Below, in pieces: positions 17,763 to 27,164 of a DNA stretch of 64,000 nucleotides. Location of the stretch: positions 310,001 to 374,000 of the forward strand of contig NZ_FXEG02000002.1 in NCBI RefSeq assembly GCF_900176255.2. Direction: 5' to 3'. The first letter of the stretch is position 1. Each line of letters starts with the position of its first letter. Made by a program: the position numbers and the translations under genes. Under the pieces are notes generated by a model, which worked only from the letters and a program-made list of their open reading frames with translations, had not been told where the DNA came from and made no database searches. Source of the DNA: Mycobacterium ahvazicum. Lineage in GTDB: Bacteria; Actinomycetota; Actinomycetes; Mycobacteriales; Mycobacteriaceae.

Positions 17763-19124
17763 TTATCCGAGCTTGGATTCGGTCGAAATGACCGGGGCCC
17801 GCGCGTCGTCGGTGACATGCACCGCGTGGACGCCGGGCGTGGTCGTCAATCTGGCAACCAAGTCGTCGAGCCCGGCTTCGTCGACACTCCAGTGCTGCAC
17901 CTGGTCGGGCTGTTCTTGCAGTTGCGCGATGACGCGGTCGAGTTTGACCGGACCTACGCGGCGCTCACCGGTGATCGTGCGGGACTGGATGCCGGTTGAG
18001 CTGACGACGCGGGAAACCGGGCTGCCCAACGCACCACCGGACAGACTGCCCAGGGTCGCCTCGTTGATCAGGCCGGCATCCAGGCTCGCGGGAGCCGCTG
18101 CCACACTGGCAGGCAGTGCGGTCGAGGTCAGCCTGATCGCCGGGGTGGCGGTCGCCCAACTCGGCGGCACCGACATCGATCCCACCGTCGGCGCGCCGCC
18201 CAGCACCGCCGACACCGGCCGCACCGCGCCGACGGCGGCGAGATGTCCGGGCGACGCAAGACCGGCGCCCAGCGACGACTTGGCCATCGCGGCACTCCAT
18301 GGCGCGTAGATGAAGAAGTTCTTCCACTGCGAAACACCAAGGCCGATACTGGCATTGACGACGTTGGTCCACGTGCCCTGACTGCCGATCGACGAAATGG
18401 TGGAGTACAGCGCTTCCCACATCGGTGCGACATCCGAGCTCCCCGTCACCCCGGTGATCAGTTGCTGCCAGAACGTCGCGTACTGACCCGTGAGCGAGTT
18501 GATGTAGTTCTCCAGCTCCGTCAGCCACGACGACAACGACTGCGGCGGTGCCGCGGCCGCCGCGGCGGCTTGAGTTGCCGGCGCGGTCGCGGAGGTGGTT
18601 TGCGGCGCCTCGCGGAACGCCGTCAGCTCACCGGCAGATTCCGAGGCGCTGGCGTAGCCGAACATCACCTCGACGTCCTGAGCCCACATCTCGCCGTATT
18701 CGGCTTGGTTGGCCGCGATTTCGCCGTTGTTCTGGCCGAGGATGTTGGTCGTTAACAGCTCTTCCAGCTCGAGACGGTTCTCGATGATCAGCGGAGGCGG
18801 AACGGCCGCCGCCAACGCGGCCTCGTAGGCGCGCGCCGCGGCCAGCGCCTGGGACGCGGCCTCCTCGGCCTGAGCCGCCGTCGTCGACGTCCACGTCACA
18901 TACGGTGCCGCTGCCGCCGCCATGGCCTCGGACGACGGACCCGCCCACGACTCGCCGACCAGTTCTGAAATCACCGAACTGTACGAGGCCGCGGCGGAAT
19001 GCAACTCGGCGGCCAGCGCCTCCCACGCCGCGGCGGCGGCCAAAAAGGATCCCGAACCCGGGCCCGAGTAGAGCAGACCGGAGATCAGCTCCGGTGGCTG
19101 CACTGCGAAATCCGCGAAAACCAT
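17763..19124 (-). CDS. PPE family protein, SVP subgroup
   Basis: A 453-residue PPE protein with the N-terminal 180-residue helical domain: PPE at residues 10-12, the WAG (WxG) turn in GESWAGPSS and the NILGQN region. It carries the SVP-class motif VGSMSVPPSW near residue 318. The C-terminus is charged rather than glycine-rich, ending in a KLDRVIAQLQEQ-type segment that looks like a small folded tail. ATG 19124 is followed by the standard start; AAGGAG lies 11 bases upstream. No PE partner gene is next to it. Probably exported by an ESX system, often ESX-5 for SVP types. Confidence 0.93.
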   Translation of the reverse strand: MVFADFAVQPPELISGLLYSGPGSGSFLAAAAAWEALAAELHSAAASYSSVISELVGESWAGPSSEAMAAAAAPYVTWTSTTAAQAEEAASQALAAARAYEAALAAAVPPPLIIENRLELEELLTTNILGQNNGEIAANQAEYGEMWAQDVEVMFGYASASESAGELTAFREAPQTTSATAPATQAAAAAAAPPQSLSSWLTELENYINSLTGQYATFWQQLITGVTGSSDVAPMWEALYSTISSIGSQGTWTNVVNASIGLGVSQWKNFFIYAPWSAAMAKSSLGAGLASPGHLAAVGAVRPVSAVLGGAPTVGSMSVPPSWATATPAIRLTSTALPASVAAAPASLDAGLINEATLGSLSGGALGSPVSRVVSSTGIQSRTITGERRVGPVKLDRVIAQLQEQPDQVQHWSVDEAGLDDLVARLTTTPGVHAVHVTDDARAPVISTESKLG

Positions 19125-19138
19125 TGCCGTGACTCTCC

Positions 19139-20395
19139 TTATTTCACGTTCGGCGGGATCACGATGACCGTCGAGGTCGTCGCGATGTCGTCGAGTGCCA
19201 CCGCACCGGGAACCCGCACGGCGGGTGCAACGGCACGGGTGGCGGCCCCGCCGACAGCGCGGCCGGCCAGGCTCGACAACGCCGTCGGGGCGAACATGCC
19301 GTCGTCGGCGGCCACCGCGGGAGCCGCCTCGAGCATGGTCTCGGGCAACTCCGAGGCAACCGTTCTGATCGCCGGAACAGCCGACGCCCAATTCGCGGGC
19401 ACCGACAGCGCGCCGACCGTGCCGGCACGCCCCGCCGCGGCCGCCACCGCCCCCGCCGGGTGCAATGCACCGGCCCCGGTCAACAGGTCGCTGTGCAGCA
19501 ACGGCGCCAAAACCCCGAGCAGTGGTTTGGGGTGCAGCAGCGGGCCGATGCCTTGGATGCCCGTGCCCACAGACGGGATGCTGATCGCGACCTGGTACCA
19601 ATTCCTGAACAGGCCCGCGATCCCGAGCGGGTTGTAGGGCCCGGCCACGAAGTTGGTCATGAAGCCGTTGAACGTCTTGAGAATCCCCGTGATGTCCTTG
19701 ATGCCCAACGGGACCTCGGCCGCTGCCGCGTTCACGGTGGCGTTCGCGGCGAGGGCTTGCACCGCGGCCGGCGCCTGAACCGATGCTTGTGACAGCGCCG
19801 ATTCCGCATCGGAGGCAGCCGACGACTCGGCCGCGGCGGCGACCACGGCCGACTGGTCGGCCGTCCCGCTCTCGGTCGTCGTCGTTGGGGGTGCGGTGAA
19901 CGGAGTCAACCGGGTCGCAACTTCGGAGGCCGCGGCGTAGCCGTACATCGCGCCGGCGTCTTGGGCCCACATCTCGGCGTACTGGGCCTCGGTGGTCGCG
20001 ATTGCCGGCGTGTTCTGACCCAGGATGTTGGTCGCGGTCAGCGTCGCCAACAACGCCCGGTTGGCCGCGACCACCTGGGGCGCAACGGTCGCCGCGAAGA
20101 CGGCCTCGAACGCGGCGGCCGCGGCCTTGGCTTGCAATGCCGTCTGCTCGGCTTGCGCGGCAGTGCTTTCCAGCCACGCGATGTACGGCGCCGCGGCAGC
20201 CAACATCGACGTCGCCGAGGGTCCAAGCCAACCGCTGAGCAGCTCGGCGATGATGGACCCGTAAGACGCTGCCGTTGAACGTAATTCGCTGGCCAACCCA
20301 TCCCAGGCAGTTCCGGCGACCAACAGCGGCGCCGACCCCGGCCCAGAGTAGATCTTGCCGGAGTTGATCTCCGGAGGTAACGCTCCGAAATCCAT
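19139..20395 (-). CDS. PPE family protein, SVP subgroup
   Basis: A 418-residue PPE protein. The domain starts [12 protein letters not shown] and has a WLG (WxG) turn, NILGQN and [10 protein letters not shown]. The SVP motif [10 protein letters not shown] is near residue 332. A strong GGAGGGAAGG precedes ATG 20395; a longer open frame upstream has no PPE character. Fourteen bases separate it from the second PPE gene, so they form one transcription unit. The two share layout but differ enough in the C-terminal halves to be old duplicates or independent arrivals. Confidence 0.93.
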   Translation of the reverse strand: MDFGALPPEINSGKIYSGPGSAPLLVAGTAWDGLASELRSTAASYGSIIAELLSGWLGPSATSMLAAAAPYIAWLESTAAQAEQTALQAKAAAAAFEAVFAATVAPQVVAANRALLATLTATNILGQNTPAIATTEAQYAEMWAQDAGAMYGYAAASEVATRLTPFTAPPTTTTESGTADQSAVVAAAAESSAASDAESALSQASVQAPAAVQALAANATVNAAAAEVPLGIKDITGILKTFNGFMTNFVAGPYNPLGIAGLFRNWYQVAISIPSVGTGIQGIGPLLHPKPLLGVLAPLLHSDLLTGAGALHPAGAVAAAAGRAGTVGALSVPANWASAVPAIRTVASELPETMLEAAPAVAADDGMFAPTALSSLAGRAVGGAATRAVAPAVRVPGAVALDDIATTSTVIVIPPNVK

Positions 20396-20951
20396 TGCCT
20401 TCCCTCCGCCGGCCCCTTGATCGCTGACATCGTTGAACGTCAACAACATTGACCGACTTCGACCATCGCCGGTCGACGACCGTGATTGGTTGTCAGTCAT
20501 TGAGCTGCTCTCGTGGCCAGTACGCTAGCCAGCCCCGGCGGAAAACTCGGTCGCCCACTTGGCCGTCGCGACGGTGCCCGGCTCCGGGTTGAGATTCGGC
20601 GGCCGGCCAGGCGAGGCGCCGATGAACCCGTCTACCTCGCGTTAACGCCGAAGCTCGGCAGGGTGAACACATATAAAACACACACTCGACGTATAGCGGC
20701 CGACGATGTCGTTAATTTAAATCTCCCCACCAATAATTCGGGTCCGCGCCAGCAAACGTGCCGAACGGTAAGTGCGCACCCCGCGCGCTGCCACCGTGGC
20801 CGCAGATCCGACCCGTGCCACGAGACGCTCCGCGCCGGCAAAGGCCAGTTGAACGGTTTGATGCGTGGACAACACATGGCCCGAAATCGGCACCACAATC
20901 GGCCGGTGCAGCCGGCTGACCGGCTCGGCCCTGGTTAACTGCCGGAGAGCC
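20396..20951. other. Intergenic region upstream of the PPE pair
   Basis: About 556 bases without a gene I can support. It holds a 5-3-5 inverted repeat GTTGAACGTCAAC at 20432-20444, close to the PPE start, and an AT-rich patch near 20700-20735 (GTTAATTTAAATC) that is unusual in this GC context and could be promoter DNA. Nothing else stands out. Confidence 0.5.
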
Positions 20952-22193
20952 TCAGTCGCGCCGGCTCAACACGGCCGCGCGTCCGGCGATCCCGACGGCG
21001 AAAACCGCCAGCCCCGCGGCCGCCGATTCCCACGGCAGGGTGGCGACCAGCAGCAGGCACCCGGCCAGTCCGACACCATTCATCAGCCGGCGACGGCGCA
21101 ATGTATACGCGGCGGCGTTGGCGATCGCGTAGTAGATCAGCACCCCGAACGACGAAAAGCCGATGACTCCACGCAGATCCGCCGCACTCACCAGAACGCA
21201 GACCACCACGCCGATCGCGATCTCGGCGTGGTGTGGCACCCGGTGTTCCGAGTGCACCGCCGCCAGCCAGGCCGGCAGATCCCGGTGCCGGGCCATCGCC
21301 AGGGTGGTGCGCCCGAGTCCGGCGATCAGTGCCAGCAGCGCGCCTAGGCTGGCCAGCGCGGCCCCGATCGAGATCACCGGGACCAACTCCGGGGCGCCGG
21401 CCGCGCGCACGGCCTCGGCCAGTGGGGCAACGGCATTCGCGAGCCGGTCGGGTCCCGCGGCCAGTAGTGCGGCCACCCCGACAACCAGATAGATCACCAC
21501 CGCGATCGCCAAGGCAATTGAAATCGCGCGGGGGATGGTGTGGGCCGGGTCGCGAACCTCCTCACCCATCGTCGCGATGCGGGCATACCCGGCGAACGCG
21601 AAGAACAACAGGCCCGCCGACTGCAGCACTCCGTAAATCGAGCCGGTGAACCACGAGCCGCTCAGGTGGGCGATATTCGGCTTGCTCATCGCGATACCGA
21701 TGACCACGGCGGCCAGCGCAATCAGGGTGCATACCAACAGAATTCGGGCCAGCATCGCGGTCTTGGTGACGCCGCGGTAGTTCAGGGTGGTCAGCAGGAC
21801 CACGGCGGCGATCCCGACGATTCGCTGCAACCACACCTGCGCCCCGGGAACCGCATAGGCGGCAACGGTGAGCGCCATCGCCGCGCACGACGCCGTCTTG
21901 CCGATCACGAATCCCCACCCAGCGATGAAGCCCCACCACGGGCCGAGGCGTTCCCGGCCGTAGATGTACGTCCCGCCCGACGTCGGATACTCCGCGGCCA
22001 GTTGCGCGGACGAGGTGGCGTTGCAGTAGGCGATCACCGCGGCCAGCGCCAGACCGATCAGCAGACCCGCGCCCGCGGCGCGCGCGGCCGGGCCGAACGC
22101 GGCGAACACCCCGGCCCCGATCATCGACCCCAATCCGATGACGACCGCGTCGGTCGTGTTGAGCCGGCGCGCCAGCTCGGGTTGATCTTCCAT
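20952..22193 (-). CDS. APC superfamily amino acid permease
   Basis: A 413-residue transporter with 12 predicted helices. It has the first-helix signature VIGLGSMIGAGVF, where the unwound GSMIGAG binds substrate, and SAQLAAEYPTSGGTYIYG after helix 2, both diagnostic of amino acid/polyamine permeases. Helices 6-8 also look normal. The substrate cannot be assigned. It ends up six bases after the membrane protein gene at 22200 on the same strand and may be its operon partner. Absent from this place in the M. tuberculosis order I recall. Confidence 0.9.
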   Translation of the reverse strand: MEDQPELARRLNTTDAVVIGLGSMIGAGVFAAFGPAARAAGAGLLIGLALAAVIAYCNATSSAQLAAEYPTSGGTYIYGRERLGPWWGFIAGWGFVIGKTASCAAMALTVAAYAVPGAQVWLQRIVGIAAVVLLTTLNYRGVTKTAMLARILLVCTLIALAAVVIGIAMSKPNIAHLSGSWFTGSIYGVLQSAGLLFFAFAGYARIATMGEEVRDPAHTIPRAISIALAIAVVIYLVVGVAALLAAGPDRLANAVAPLAEAVRAAGAPELVPVISIGAALASLGALLALIAGLGRTTLAMARHRDLPAWLAAVHSEHRVPHHAEIAIGVVVCVLVSAADLRGVIGFSSFGVLIYYAIANAAAYTLRRRRLMNGVGLAGCLLLVATLPWESAAAGLAVFAVGIAGRAAVLSRRD

Positions 22194-22199
22194 GTCCGC

Positions 22200-23552
22200 C
22201 TACCAGTGCGTGACCATGACGGTATTGACCAGGAGTGCACCGGCCGCGTTGATGGCCAGCCACATACGGTGCGACCGCACCGCCAGCAGCGCGGGCGCGG
22301 CGGTGAGCCAGATCGTGAACGGCAGCCAGATCCGTTCCACCTCGGCCTTACTCAGCATGCTCAGGTCGGCGCAGACGATCGCGGCCAGCATGGCCAGCAA
22401 CAGCAGGTGAAAGCCGGATCGGCGGCGGATGGCGGCGCCGTCGAACACCCGGGTGATGCCCGCGACACCGCCGAGGCCGATCGCGCACACCACGCAGGCC
22501 AGATTAGCCCACCACCAATACTGGAACGGCCGGTCGTGGGCGATCCCCTGCCAATAGCGCTGCTGGACAAGGGTGTAGCCGTCGAACCAGTAGAACCCGG
22601 CGACGGCGAAGGTCACCGCGACCGCCAACGCGGTCACGGTGGCCGGGCCCAGTGCCCGCAGCGCCGGGCGAAAATCCTTGGCCGAGAAGAGCACGGCCGC
22701 GGCGGGAAGGCCCAGCAGCGCCAGGCCGTAACTGAGGAACACGCACCAGCCGAGTAGCAGCCCGGCGGCAGCGGCGATCAGCGCCGGGAAACGAACCTGT
22801 CGGTGTACGGCCACGGCCAAAAGCGCGATGCCCCACGCCGCGACGCCGGCGAAGTAGCCGTCGGCCGAGACCGCCACCCAGATCGCCGTCGGCGCTATCG
22901 CGACGAACGGGGCGGCCAGCCGCGCGGTCTGCTCGTCGGCCACAGCGCGGATGGCGATCAGCACGGCTGCCGCCGAGCTGGAGCCGACCAGCAGGCACCA
23001 CAGGCCGGCCCACGCGCCGCCGTGCAGACCGAGGCGGTCCAGCCAGACGAACGACAGGAGCGCGCCCGGCGGGTGCCCGGACACGTGGGTGATCCAGGAG
23101 TTGGGCTGGTAGTCCAGAATCCGGGTGGTAAACGTGCGCACCGTCGCCGGAATGTCGCGGATGCCCGGCACCTGGGTCACATATTCGTCCCGGGTGGTCA
23201 GCCGGCCCGCGAAGCCGCGCTGCCAGCCGTCGATCATGGCCAGCGCGAATGCCCACCCGCAGGCCAGTGCCCAGGTGCCCAGCGTCAGCGTCCGCCACGA
23301 AAGCCGTTGTGCGACAGAGGGTCCCCACACGACTGCGGCAACCGCGAGCAGTATCGCCGGGCCGGTTCCCCAACTGGCGTGCACCTCCCAGGCGCCGAAC
23401 AACGGTGCTGACTCGGCGTTGGTGGCAAAGCGCTCCGGACCCAGGTCGAGGCGGGGCCGCACGCCCCAATCCAGCGACGGCAGCACCACCGCGGCGGCAA
23501 CCAGGCCGGCACCGGCCGCGGCGGCCAGCATTTCCCGGCGAGCCACCCTCAC
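22200..23552 (-). CDS. Polytopic membrane protein, putative GT-C glycosyltransferase
   Basis: A 450-residue integral membrane protein equivalent to Rv0541c, which has been listed among putative mycobacterial GT-C transferases. About 11-12 helices are visible. A polar loop after the second helix holds IRDIPATVRTF and the motif HVSGHPPG, likely the functional extracytoplasmic loop. The expected acidic catalytic motif of GT-C enzymes is not obvious, so the class is tentative. GTG at 23552 overlaps the menE stop (GTGA), giving strong evidence for the start and for cotranscription. Confidence 0.82.
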   Translation of the reverse strand: MRVARREMLAAAAGAGLVAAAVVLPSLDWGVRPRLDLGPERFATNAESAPLFGAWEVHASWGTGPAILLAVAAVVWGPSVAQRLSWRTLTLGTWALACGWAFALAMIDGWQRGFAGRLTTRDEYVTQVPGIRDIPATVRTFTTRILDYQPNSWITHVSGHPPGALLSFVWLDRLGLHGGAWAGLWCLLVGSSSAAAVLIAIRAVADEQTARLAAPFVAIAPTAIWVAVSADGYFAGVAAWGIALLAVAVHRQVRFPALIAAAAGLLLGWCVFLSYGLALLGLPAAAVLFSAKDFRPALRALGPATVTALAVAVTFAVAGFYWFDGYTLVQQRYWQGIAHDRPFQYWWWANLACVVCAIGLGGVAGITRVFDGAAIRRRSGFHLLLLAMLAAIVCADLSMLSKAEVERIWLPFTIWLTAAPALLAVRSHRMWLAINAAGALLVNTVMVTHW

Positions 23553-24655
23553 GATCGGCCGGCCTCGTGATCGGCACCGAACCGGTGGACCAGCGCCGCC
23601 CGGTCTACTTTGCCGATACCGCGGCGGGGCAACGCGTCGACGATGTGCAACTCGCGCGGGGCGGCGGTGGTGTGCAGGATGCCGGCCACATGTGTGCGCA
23701 GCGCGTCCAGCGTCGGCGGTCCGGAGCCGTCACGCACCACGATCGCCGCGACCACCCGCTGCCCCAACCGGTCGTCGGCCAGTCCGAACACCGCGCAGTC
23801 GCCGACCGCGGGGTGGGTGCACAGCGCGGCCTCGACCGGCTGGGGCAGGACCGTCAGCCCGCCGGTGCTGATCGCGTCGTCGGCGCGGCCCAGCACGGTC
23901 AGCACACCGGAGTCGATTGCACCCAGGTCGTCGGTGCGGAACCAGCCGGGCTCGGCGAACGGGTCCGGATCAACCGGGTTGCGATAGCCCTTAGCCACTG
24001 TGGCGCCGCCGATCACGATGCGCCCGTCGTCCACCCGCAGCCGTACGCCGTCCAGTGCGACGCCGTCGTATACGCAGCCGCCCGCCGTCTCGCTCATCCC
24101 GTAGGTGCGCACCACCGTGATTCCCGCGGCCGCCGCGGCGTCGAGCACCGGTCGGGGAGCGGGTCCGCCGCCCAGCAGTACGGCGTCTAATTCGGCGAGC
24201 GCGGCGGCAGCCGCGGGATCGGCCAATGCCTTGGCCAGTTGGGCGGCGACCAGCGACGTGTATCGCCGGCCGGCGCTCAATGTGCTTACCGCACGCGGCA
24301 ATTCGGCGGCGTCGAACCCGTGGGAGACATCCAGCTCGACGGGCGCCGAACCGGCCAGCAGACTGCGCACCAGCACCTGGATGCCGGCGATGTGATACGG
24401 CGGCAGAGCCAGCAGCCAGCTGCCCGGCCCGCCGAGACGGTCATGGGTGGCGGCTGCGCTGGCGGCCAGGGCCGCGGCAGTCAGCAAGGCGCCCTTGGGT
24501 TTACCGGTGGTTCCCGACGTCGTCACAACCAAAGCGACGTCGTCGTCGATGGCCTCGCCCACCCGCAGCCCGCGCAGGTCGTCGTTATCCTGTTGCGCCG
24601 CAACGAACGCCGAGTCACGCCCGGCCAGCACCCGCTCCAGCGCGGGCAGCAACAC
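23549..24655 (-). CDS. menE: O-succinylbenzoate-CoA ligase
   Basis: MenE activates o-succinylbenzoate as its CoA ester for MenB. The ANL-superfamily protein shows the P-loop VTTSGTTGKPKG, the TYGMSET core, the FRTDDLG motif and the C-terminal lysine in GIGKVDR. The earliest canonical start is GTG 24655, giving 368 residues. However, the frame stays open to about 24702 and reads LRALFVSPGSATA, which looks like the true N-terminus and lacks ATG, GTG or TTG. A rare start such as CTG 24694, or a mutated codon, is possible. It follows the DUF3349 gene closely. Confidence 0.9.
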   Translation of the reverse strand: MLLPALERVLAGRDSAFVAAQQDNDDLRGLRVGEAIDDDVALVVTTSGTTGKPKGALLTAAALAASAAATHDRLGGPGSWLLALPPYHIAGIQVLVRSLLAGSAPVELDVSHGFDAAELPRAVSTLSAGRRYTSLVAAQLAKALADPAAAAALAELDAVLLGGGPAPRPVLDAAAAAGITVVRTYGMSETAGGCVYDGVALDGVRLRVDDGRIVIGGATVAKGYRNPVDPDPFAEPGWFRTDDLGAIDSGVLTVLGRADDAISTGGLTVLPQPVEAALCTHPAVGDCAVFGLADDRLGQRVVAAIVVRDGSGPPTLDALRTHVAGILHTTAAPRELHIVDALPRRGIGKVDRAALVHRFGADHEAGRS

Positions 24656-24699
24656 TGCGGTGGCGGAGCCGGGCGAGACAAACAGCGCACGCAGAACAG

Positions 24700-25023
24700 C
24701 TATGCGTGCGCTCCGCCATCGAGGTCGTCGACTTCGTCGTCATGCGGGTCGTCCAACGGCCAGCCCTGGGCGGCCAGCCGCGCCCGCACCCGCTCGATGT
24801 CCTCGGGCGACGGCAGCTCATCGGTGAGTTTGCTGATCATCACGCCGATGTCGATATTGTCGAAATCGCCGCGTTCCATCAGCGCGTTGGCCACGAGTCG
24901 GACCTCGTCGTTGGACAGTCGGTTGGCCAACAGCGCCAGCAGGGCGAAGGTATCCGTCGGGGGAATGCCCTCCGGATAACCAGCGCGCAACCACGAGACG
25001 ACGGAGGTTAGGAATCGGTTCAT
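24700..25023 (-). CDS. DUF3349 protein (Rv0543c-like)
   Basis: A 107-residue soluble helical protein, MNRFLTSVVSWLRAGYPEGIP onward, with a conserved PSPEDIERVRARLAAQGWP block and an acidic tail. It matches the mycobacterial DUF3349 family. No catalytic residues stand out. It is directly upstream of menE on the same strand, with the menE frame opening at its stop, so translational coupling is likely. Confidence 0.88.
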   Translation of the reverse strand: MNRFLTSVVSWLRAGYPEGIPPTDTFALLALLANRLSNDEVRLVANALMERGDFDNIDIGVMISKLTDELPSPEDIERVRARLAAQGWPLDDPHDDEVDDLDGGAHA

Positions 25024-25074
25024 TCGATCAACTCCGCCCGGGGGCTCGGTAGTTCGGTGGACGACGATTCGATG

Positions 25075-25374
25075 TTACTTAAGCTTGGCCCCTAGGAAGG
25101 GGTACCCGGTGTGGTGCGCAATGAAATCGCGCGCGATGAACAACACACCGACGATGATCACGGTCACCACCAGTGCGTAGATCAACCAGGCCAGAGCCGA
25201 CAGCATCGGGTTCGGTTGCGACGTGGAGCCGTCGGCGCCGGCGTGACCGGAGCCGAGCGCTTGCAGCCGGATCCCGACGGCGAACAGCCCGGGCAGGAAG
25301 GCGCCGGCCAGCATGCTGAAGAGCAGGATCTTCAGGGTTGCTTCGTAGTTGAACCACTCGCTCAGTTGACTCAT
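25075..25374 (-). CDS. Small two-helix membrane protein (Rv0544c-like)
   Basis: A 99-residue protein with hydrophobic segments at about residues 14-36 and 57-84 joined by a polar GSGHAGADGSTSQP loop. It begins six bases after the phosphate transporter gene on the same strand, so it may be an accessory subunit of the transporter. That role is inferred from position only. Confidence 0.83.
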   Translation of the reverse strand: MSQLSEWFNYEATLKILLFSMLAGAFLPGLFAVGIRLQALGSGHAGADGSTSQPNPMLSALAWLIYALVVTVIIVGVLFIARDFIAHHTGYPFLGAKLK

Positions 25375-25380
25375 CGGACG

Positions 25381-26634
25381 CTACCCCACACTCACGTCGT
25401 CGGAACCGGCCGCAGCGCCTACCTTGGCGCCACTGGACGGCTTGGCCTCGTCGAGCCCGGCGGTCAGGTCGCCCTTCCAGTCGTCGTTGACGTTGTGCTG
25501 GTCGACCTTGTTCTTGCGAGACCGGATGTAGATGGCCGCCGAGGTGGCGACCAGAAGCCCGAAGCCGACGACGGCGCCGGGGTATCCGCCGATGTAGTGG
25601 ACGATCCAGTAGGTGACGGCACCGACCAGGCCGGCCAGCGGAAGCGTCACCACCCAGGCAACGGCCATCCGGCCGGCGACACCCCAGCGGACCTCACCGC
25701 CGGGCTTGCCCAGCCCGCTGCCCATCACCGAGCCGGTGCAGACCTGGGTGGTCGACAGCGCGTAGCCGAAGTGGGCGGACAGCAGAATCACTGCGGCAGA
25801 GGACGATTCGGCGGCCATCCCCTGCGGCGACGTGATCTCGACGAGTCCCTTGCCCAGCGTGCGGATGATCCGCCAGCCGCCCAGGTAGGTGCCCGTGGCC
25901 ATCGCGATGGCGCAGCAGACGATGACCCACATCGGCGGGACCGCGGCGCTCTTGCTGACCGAGCCGTAGGACATCAGGGCCAGGAAGATGATGCCCATCG
26001 TCTTCTGCGCGTCGTTGGTGCCGTGCGCCAGCGAGACCAGCGACGCCGAGCCGATCTGGCCGCGCCGGAACCCGGCTTCGGTGCGCTCCTTCCCCAGGCC
26101 CCGGGTGATCCGGAAGACCGCCCAGGTCGCGCAGGCGCCGACCAACAGGGCCACGAACACCGACACGACGGCCGGGATGATCGCCTTGGACATCACGCCC
26201 GACCAGATCACCCCGTGCGCGCCGACGGCCGCGATCGTGGCACCGATGATGCCTCCGATCAGCGCGTGCGACGAGCTCGAGGGGATACCGAGAAGCCAGG
26301 TCAGCAGGTTCCAGACAACGCCGCCGACCAGGCCGGCGAACACCAGTTCCAGCGAGACGATGCTGGAATCGATGAGGCCCTTGGCGATGGTGGCCGCAAC
26401 GGTGGTCGACAGGAACGCGCCCACCAGGTTGAGCACCGCGGAGAGCGCGACGGCTGTTTTGGGCTTCAGCGCGCCACTGGCGATCGAGGTCGCCATGGCG
26501 TTCGCGGTGTCATGGAAGCCGTTGGTGAAATCGAATGCCAATGCCGTGACTACGACAATGATTAGGAGGAACAGTTGTATGTCCACAGCGCCTGATTCTG
26601 GTGGTAGGGGGATTAAATTGTCGAATGCTGGCAT
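25381..26634 (-). CDS. pitA: Low-affinity inorganic phosphate transporter
   Basis: A 417-residue PiT-family proton/metal-phosphate symporter. Both inverted PiT signature repeats are clear: FDFTNGFHDTANAMAT near the N-terminus and LAHGTNDAQKTMG in the second half. Around ten helices are split by a hydrophilic loop, and a cytoplasmic tail follows. ATG 26634 gives 417 residues; GTG 26586 is an alternative that starts just before the first helix. Operon with the small membrane protein that follows. Confidence 0.93.
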   Translation of the reverse strand: MPAFDNLIPLPPESGAVDIQLFLLIIVVVTALAFDFTNGFHDTANAMATSIASGALKPKTAVALSAVLNLVGAFLSTTVAATIAKGLIDSSIVSLELVFAGLVGGVVWNLLTWLLGIPSSSSHALIGGIIGATIAAVGAHGVIWSGVMSKAIIPAVVSVFVALLVGACATWAVFRITRGLGKERTEAGFRRGQIGSASLVSLAHGTNDAQKTMGIIFLALMSYGSVSKSAAVPPMWVIVCCAIAMATGTYLGGWRIIRTLGKGLVEITSPQGMAAESSSAAVILLSAHFGYALSTTQVCTGSVMGSGLGKPGGEVRWGVAGRMAVAWVVTLPLAGLVGAVTYWIVHYIGGYPGAVVGFGLLVATSAAIYIRSRKNKVDQHNVNDDWKGDLTAGLDEAKPSSGAKVGAAAGSDDVSVG

Positions 26635-26683
26635 GGGTGAAACTCAGGTAATTTATGAACCGTCGCCAGATGTTACCTGTCAG

Positions 26684-27091
26684 TTAACCGGTCGTTCCCT
26701 GCTGTTCACCTCGGGTGTCGCGGCGTAACGGGTGGTCGCCCGGGACCTCGACGAAGATGAGCGTAACGCCATCCGGATCGGTCACATGCATCTCTTTGAG
26801 ACCCCACGGTTCGGTACGGGCCTCGCGGGCAATCGGCACCCCGCGGCCGACCAGCTCGGCCTGGGTTGCCTCGATGTCGCGCACCTGCAGCCACAACGCG
26901 CCGGGGAAGGGTCCGCGGGACCCGTGGGTATCGCTCCAGCCGGCCAGCTCCAGCAAAGACTGACCCGCGAAAAACACTGTGCCAGCGCCATAGTCGCGAT
27001 AGATGGCCAGGCCGATTTCGTCGCGGTAGAACGTCAACGACCGCTGATAATCAGCCGGCCGAAGCAGCATTCGGCTGAACAGGATCTCCAT
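26684..27091 (-). CDS. VOC-fold (glyoxalase/dioxygenase-like) protein
   Basis: A 135-residue vicinal-oxygen-chelate protein equivalent to Rv0546c. It has paired beta-alpha-beta-beta-beta modules, with YQRSLTFYRDEIGL in the first and WGLKEMHVTDPDGVTLIFVE in the second. Candidate metal ligands are limited, and I cannot tell enzyme from binding protein. Single gene with no overlap. Confidence 0.85.
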   Translation of the reverse strand: MEILFSRMLLRPADYQRSLTFYRDEIGLAIYRDYGAGTVFFAGQSLLELAGWSDTHGSRGPFPGALWLQVRDIEATQAELVGRGVPIAREARTEPWGLKEMHVTDPDGVTLIFVEVPGDHPLRRDTRGEQQGTTG

Positions 27092-27164
27092 AGCTCGTGT
27101 CTATCACGTCGCCGTCGCGCGCTGGCTTGGCGGCGCGGCCCCACAACCCTGCGAAGACCGGCGG

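Noticed and set aside
19125..20231. Extension of the first PPE protein into the second gene
   Set aside because: PPE proteins begin with the PPE domain; the extra N-terminal part is the other PPE gene read in the wrong frame.
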